NCBI GenBank assembly: GCA_963513935.1 | Contig: OY740768.1 | Location: forward strand, 530,404-594,403 | Direction: 5' to 3' | Length of the DNA stretch: 64,000 nucleotides | Origin: Aphrophora alni | Taxonomy: Eukaryota > Arthropoda > Insecta > Hemiptera > Aphrophoridae | In this document: positions 59,720-64,000 of the stretch, piece by piece | Layout of the letters: every line of letters starts with the position of its first letter | Position numbering within the stretch: the first letter of the stretch is position 1 | The notes under the pieces: model-generated | The model's input: only the letters and a program-made list of their open reading frames with translations | Database searches by the model: none | What the model was told of the DNA's origin: nothing | Made by a program: the position numbers and the translations under genes

Positions 59720-62670
59720 ACATTTAATTCCTAAAGTTACAACTACGTAACAGACTTTTGTAAACATTTTATTCTTATTTACTCGTATACCGACAAAAGA
59801 AACAAAAGTAGGGTACAGTACACGTTTACACAGAAACATTTGAGGTCTATATTTTTTTTATTGGGGTTGTACAATTGAAAATATATGTGAAGAAGGGGCA
59901 GCACAGATAGAGGAGTGGGTCAGTTGGTGGGGTAAATTACGTTTTATTAGCCGTAGAATAATTAGGCTGCTTTTCCATAATATTAACAACAACAATAAAC
60001 TTTAACAACAACAATGGATACTACTTCAAACAGGCAAACAAATAAAATGTTTTTGGAAAGATTGATACGACCACATAAACTGAGCACTCCCAATAGACTG
60101 AAGCTGCTGTCGCTGGCGGCACATGCGCACAAACCTCCCTTACTCCTGCTAATCCAGCCGGCTGCTTCTTCATATAGATACCGCTGAAAGTAAATGCAAC
60201 AAAGTGTGGGGGCCCCTCTTTTCCTCTCCACCCCAGACACATTCCTATCTTGAGGATACTGTACATTTGTGTTTAACACTTTCTATGACTCCATAATTGT
60301 GGTATTTTAATGTTTTAATAAATGAATCACATTTACTGTCAAATAAATTAAATTTGTAAAGTTACAAATCAAAACTAGGCCTATATATATTTTTTTAATG
60401 TGAAGTTAGCACTTTCAATAAAAAATATATATGTGACCAGGAAAATCGTAGTATTACATGTTGATACACAAACTAAAAAGCTGTACTAAATTATGTTGTT
60501 TGTATAAAGTAAAAAATTAGAATCTTTTCACAAACAAAAGCAATAATAAAAATTTACAGAAATAAATGGAAAATTTTAGACACAAAAATTAATTACCGGT
60601 ATCATATGATTGAAAAACATTAATGATTGCATTTAATCAGTAAAATTTCTCCTGTATTTTCCAAGTGATTGTTGAAAATAAAAATATAATATTACCTTAG
60701 TTTAAATGACTGACTGTTAAAGCTCTGACTGATTGTTACAAATAATAACAATGTAAGTTTAATTTCGCTAGTTTTTTCATATAGTGCTGGATTTCAAAAA
60801 AAAAACTATATGCAGAAACTAGTATGATTATAATTTTATGTATATAAGTGACATATAGTTGGTAATATATTGATTTTAAAAAATTGCAAAAGGTAAGATT
60901 TAGTTTTTCTTGACATTATCAATCATTCATACAACACAATAGCTAATTTTAATATATTTATCAATAACCGAAATATTAAATATCAATAATAATTCAATGT
61001 AGAATGTGTAATTTAGACTTTCAGCTATACATTACTATGACTTTTTATTAAATTTGAACTACTTTTAATTTATTTATGTAAGTTTAAAAAAACAACAATT
61101 TTGTGTCAGAGCTAAATGTTCCCGCATGTATGTTCTTTGGAGCTTTCTGTTTATTCTCTCTCTGTCCCACCATACCTCTATTTAATCACACTGATTTCTG
61201 TTTTATTTTTAATTCAAAGCATCATGATTCAAGATTCACTAAAAGACTATAGCCTATTATATATAACTTTAAAAATTATTTCATTAAATCCATCTGTAAA
61301 GAAATTTACTGGGATAAGGACAAATAAGACTCAGTAGTAGACAAGAAATAAAAATCGTTTCTTCGTGGGTTTAAAAAACTTACAGTACTGTGTATATATA
61401 AAAAAAAAATTTAAAAAAAAAAAAAAAAATAGGTATGGTAGGCCTAATTTTAATTTTGCATATATTAGTATGAAAAAGTGTTTGGTGGATCAAAAAGTTT
61501 AATGTTTTAGTCAAAATATATTATGTTTTTGAGCTACAATGAGCCAAAAAAAGTATTTGGTCTTTACAGCCCAAATGAGTGTGGACTGATTAGACCAAAT
61601 TTGGTATAGTGGGCTTAATTTGGCCATATTTCAACATTTTTCAATTTTATGATAACTCAAAAAAGATCCCATTTTTGATAAAATCTAAATTTTGAGTTTT
61701 AGCCTTATCACAGCTTTTCTCTAAGAGTTTGAACTCATTTTATATTTAGGTTTCATATTGGTTTGTTAGAGAATGTGTGTACCTTATAATTAAACTTACA
61801 AATATTCATCAGTTTAGAGCTTTGAGTGTTTAATTATTATGCTCTATATTTAATTGTTAATTCTTGTAGACTATAAAACAATGTAGGCCTAACATGTATA
61901 TAAGGCGGGTGCAAGGTACAGCCTACTGGTAAACATCTAGTAGACTGGAGACTGGATGACCTTCCTTTACTCTCTCTATCTCTCTCTCTTTACTGGCCTT
62001 CTCTTCCAATCAATTACCATCAATTTATTTTATGCACCATCTAGGCCTATACTGTATTGCTTTGCTTTAGATCTCTGGCCTCATCCTGAAAACTTTAATA
62101 CATCACAAATGTTTGAATTTTAAAACAATTAAACATTGTAGGCATATACAATCATATTTTTCTTTCTTCGTGTGAGCATTTTATTACAATCGTTAAATTA
62201 ATTTTTCATATATAGGTTGTAGGTTAAGTTTAGCCTAAACCATAATCGTAAACAATTTCAGATTTTTGCAAATTGTTTTACATTCTCTGTGTTAAAAAAA
62301 GAAGTTTTTGCAAGACCATCTGTTTGTTTTCTGTATACTTGTCTAGATGAATGAGTGGATAATTATTAAAATATGAATATTTTCTAAATTAATCACAAAC
62401 CAAAATTTTATATAGTCAACTGCAATTGATTTTTAGATACTATTCAACGTATCAGGACAGTGACCATATTACATTTTTTGACCATAGTGAATTTTTATTT
62501 ATTGATCTAAAACTTTTAATTATGAATTTCCAAAGTGATAGTGATGAATGTTTATAACCCCATCACAGGGTCACTATAGTAAATACGAGTGTGGTAATAC
62601 TGAAGAATTCTAGCTATACCTACAACTCGGGTTAGTCGCTTCTTTTTAATTTTTCCTATTTGTTATTCAA
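59720..62670. other. Intronic sequence without supported features
   Basis: A GC-richer patch at about 60,070-60,250 has overlapping short minus-strand frames with no recognised motif. Homopolymer A tracts occur near 61,400-61,430. Confidence 0.45.
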
Positions 62671-62674
62671 CTGT

Positions 62675-62800
62675 TGTACTGTTGGCCAACTTGTTCTTTT
62701 CTGACCCTGATGCTATAGAATATTCAACAGCCAGGGATCTTTATTTTTATTCTTTTATTTATAAGGCGATGATGACTGAGAGATTTTCCCTTTAAACAAA
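62675..62800 (+). repeat. Dispersed repeat family copy (e)
   Basis: In order: GGCCAACTTGTTCTTTTCTG, ACCCTGATGCTATAGAATATTC, TTTATTTTTATTC and TAAGGCGATGATGAC. These are the same blocks and orientation as at 25,740-25,890. Confidence 0.7.
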
Positions 62801-63739
62801 AAAAGGGGGAAATGTTTCCTTAACTTTGGTTTTGAGTAAGGGTGTTTAAAAAAGTTTGCAGTATTTTTGCATCTTTTACTTTTTTATTGTAGATCTGTAG
62901 TTGGAAATTATCATTTATATTCGTGTTGATGCCCATTAAATAACTAGACGTTATCATGTCTTTATTTATGCTTTACGGACAAGCCATTAAAAATAAAATA
63001 TTGTAATGAGAGACATGCAAGTAGACTTATCAAATAAAGTAGAATGGAAAACAAAAATAAATATGAAAATATTAAATAACACTAATAAATAAAGAACAAT
63101 AAAATCAGTATTAATTATAAATATGTAACACTAATTATTGTTAAAATCTGTTTAGACATTACACCATCACATAATTATTAAACAGGGTATAAAATAAAAT
63201 AATTTACAAGAAATGAGTTAATTGGTATAGATTAATAGAAACAACAAATTAGGCCTAACAAAATCTTTCTAATAATTTTTAATTTACAAATTAATAATAT
63301 TAATTCCGTCTGTACAACTGCGGTGGATACTTTTTACAATAATGACAATGAATTAAATTTCGAAAATAGTAAATTTCAAATGTGACGAGTATTTTCAAAG
63401 CAGAAAATGGACATTCCATAGAAGCAGGTTTGCAAATGTACATAAAGTACATACAAATGTATCTAGGCCTAATGCTGTACACACATTAAGGAAAATAGTT
63501 GGTGAGTTTAACCAATTTATTATTTACACTATTTCTTGACATGTTGTTTTAGAGTATCAAGTAAATCCTAAATAATTATTGTTCTGACAACAAATAACTT
63601 TGTTGTATTTCTACTGATTTTGTAAAATTTTGTCATTTGAATCGTAAACATTTTTATTCCTCTCGATTGTTGTATTAATAAAAGTTATGTTTGCTTCCCC
63701 TATAACTTCCATCCTATGGATTTACCTTTTTGGCCTAGG

Positions 63740-63900
63740 TGTCAATTTGGAACGGATAACAGTCCAATTCTCTTCCGACCCTAATGCTATCAGATTAGAG
63801 AGCCATGAGTATTTACTGTTCATTTTTCCTTATTTTCATAAAGCGATGAGAGGTTTTACATCATTGAAAAACAAGGGGGGTGTGGGAATCATACCATGGC
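63740..63900 (+). repeat. Dispersed repeat family copy (f)
   Basis: In order: TTCTCTTCCGACCCTAATGC, TATCAGATTAGAG, AAAGCGATGAGAGG, then TGTGGGAATC, which corresponds to the TGTGGGAATCCCGAGG end seen in copy (b). The last bases of the window give no further feature. Confidence 0.65.
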
Positions 63901-64000
63901 TAACCTTATTACAAAGAATGTTTCAGTTCGGACATGATTTTAAAATATTTGAATTCAGTAATAATCTTATGTACCATCATTAAAAATTATGTTAATAAAA

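Noticed and set aside
59983..60279. Overlapping minus-strand frames of 81 and 98 residues in a GC-richer patch
   Set aside because: Two overlapping frames with no domain signature in a probable intron; composition alone can explain them.

Overview
This looks like a piece of an AT-rich, repeat-laden insect nuclear genome. The evidence is intron-containing genes with GT-AG junctions, Jockey/R1/CR1-like LINEs, mariner, piggyBac, Helitron and Penelope-like remnants, a short run of the arthropod telomere repeat TTAGG, and long microsatellites. A hemipteran-like large genome is my guess for the source; the sequence does not prove it. No bacterial-style operons, CRISPR arrays or tRNAs were seen.

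Layout. 1-11.4 kb: gene-poor AT-rich DNA with a decayed RTE-like LINE scrap (about 8.3-8.5 kb), a 41-bp GC-rich minisatellite (7.94-8.05 kb) and copies of a dispersed repeat family. 11.42-20.35 kb: a large satellite array of about 59 units of a 123-bp repeat. It is split by a 5'-truncated Jockey-like LINE (15,413-17,106, minus strand) with a clean target-site duplication. 20.35-31.4 kb: gene-free, with a mariner-like element bearing about 310-bp terminal inverted repeats (21.0-22.3 kb), a (TA)n tract, interstitial TTAGG repeats and a 330-bp (GA)n tract. 31.4-43.7 kb: four minus-strand exons that join in phase into about 416 residues of a PPP1R36-like protein (protein phosphatase 1 regulatory subunit family). 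Its introns hold a dead piggyBac transposase gene, mariner scraps and R1-like LINE scraps. 45.4-47.1 kb: a Penelope-like element flanked by inverted terminal repeats. 49.1-51.15 kb: a LINE tail and a Helitron helicase remnant split by a 504-bp insertion. 51,786-51,947: the first coding exon of a salt-inducible kinase (SIK) homologue on the plus strand. The rest of the window (12 kb) appears to be its first intron, populated by MITEs, foldback elements, a 5S-rRNA-derived segment and a LINE fragment.

Only two host genes are supported, the PPP1R36-like gene (minus) and SIK (plus). They point away from each other, but the 5' exon(s) of the first were not found, so a shared promoter cannot be claimed. 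Everything else that resembles protein is transposon-derived and broken. The most interesting structure is non-coding: candidate hammerhead-type three-way junctions near the Penelope-like element and a foldback element, a 5S-rRNA-derived core inside a long inverted repeat, and block duplications in the satellite.
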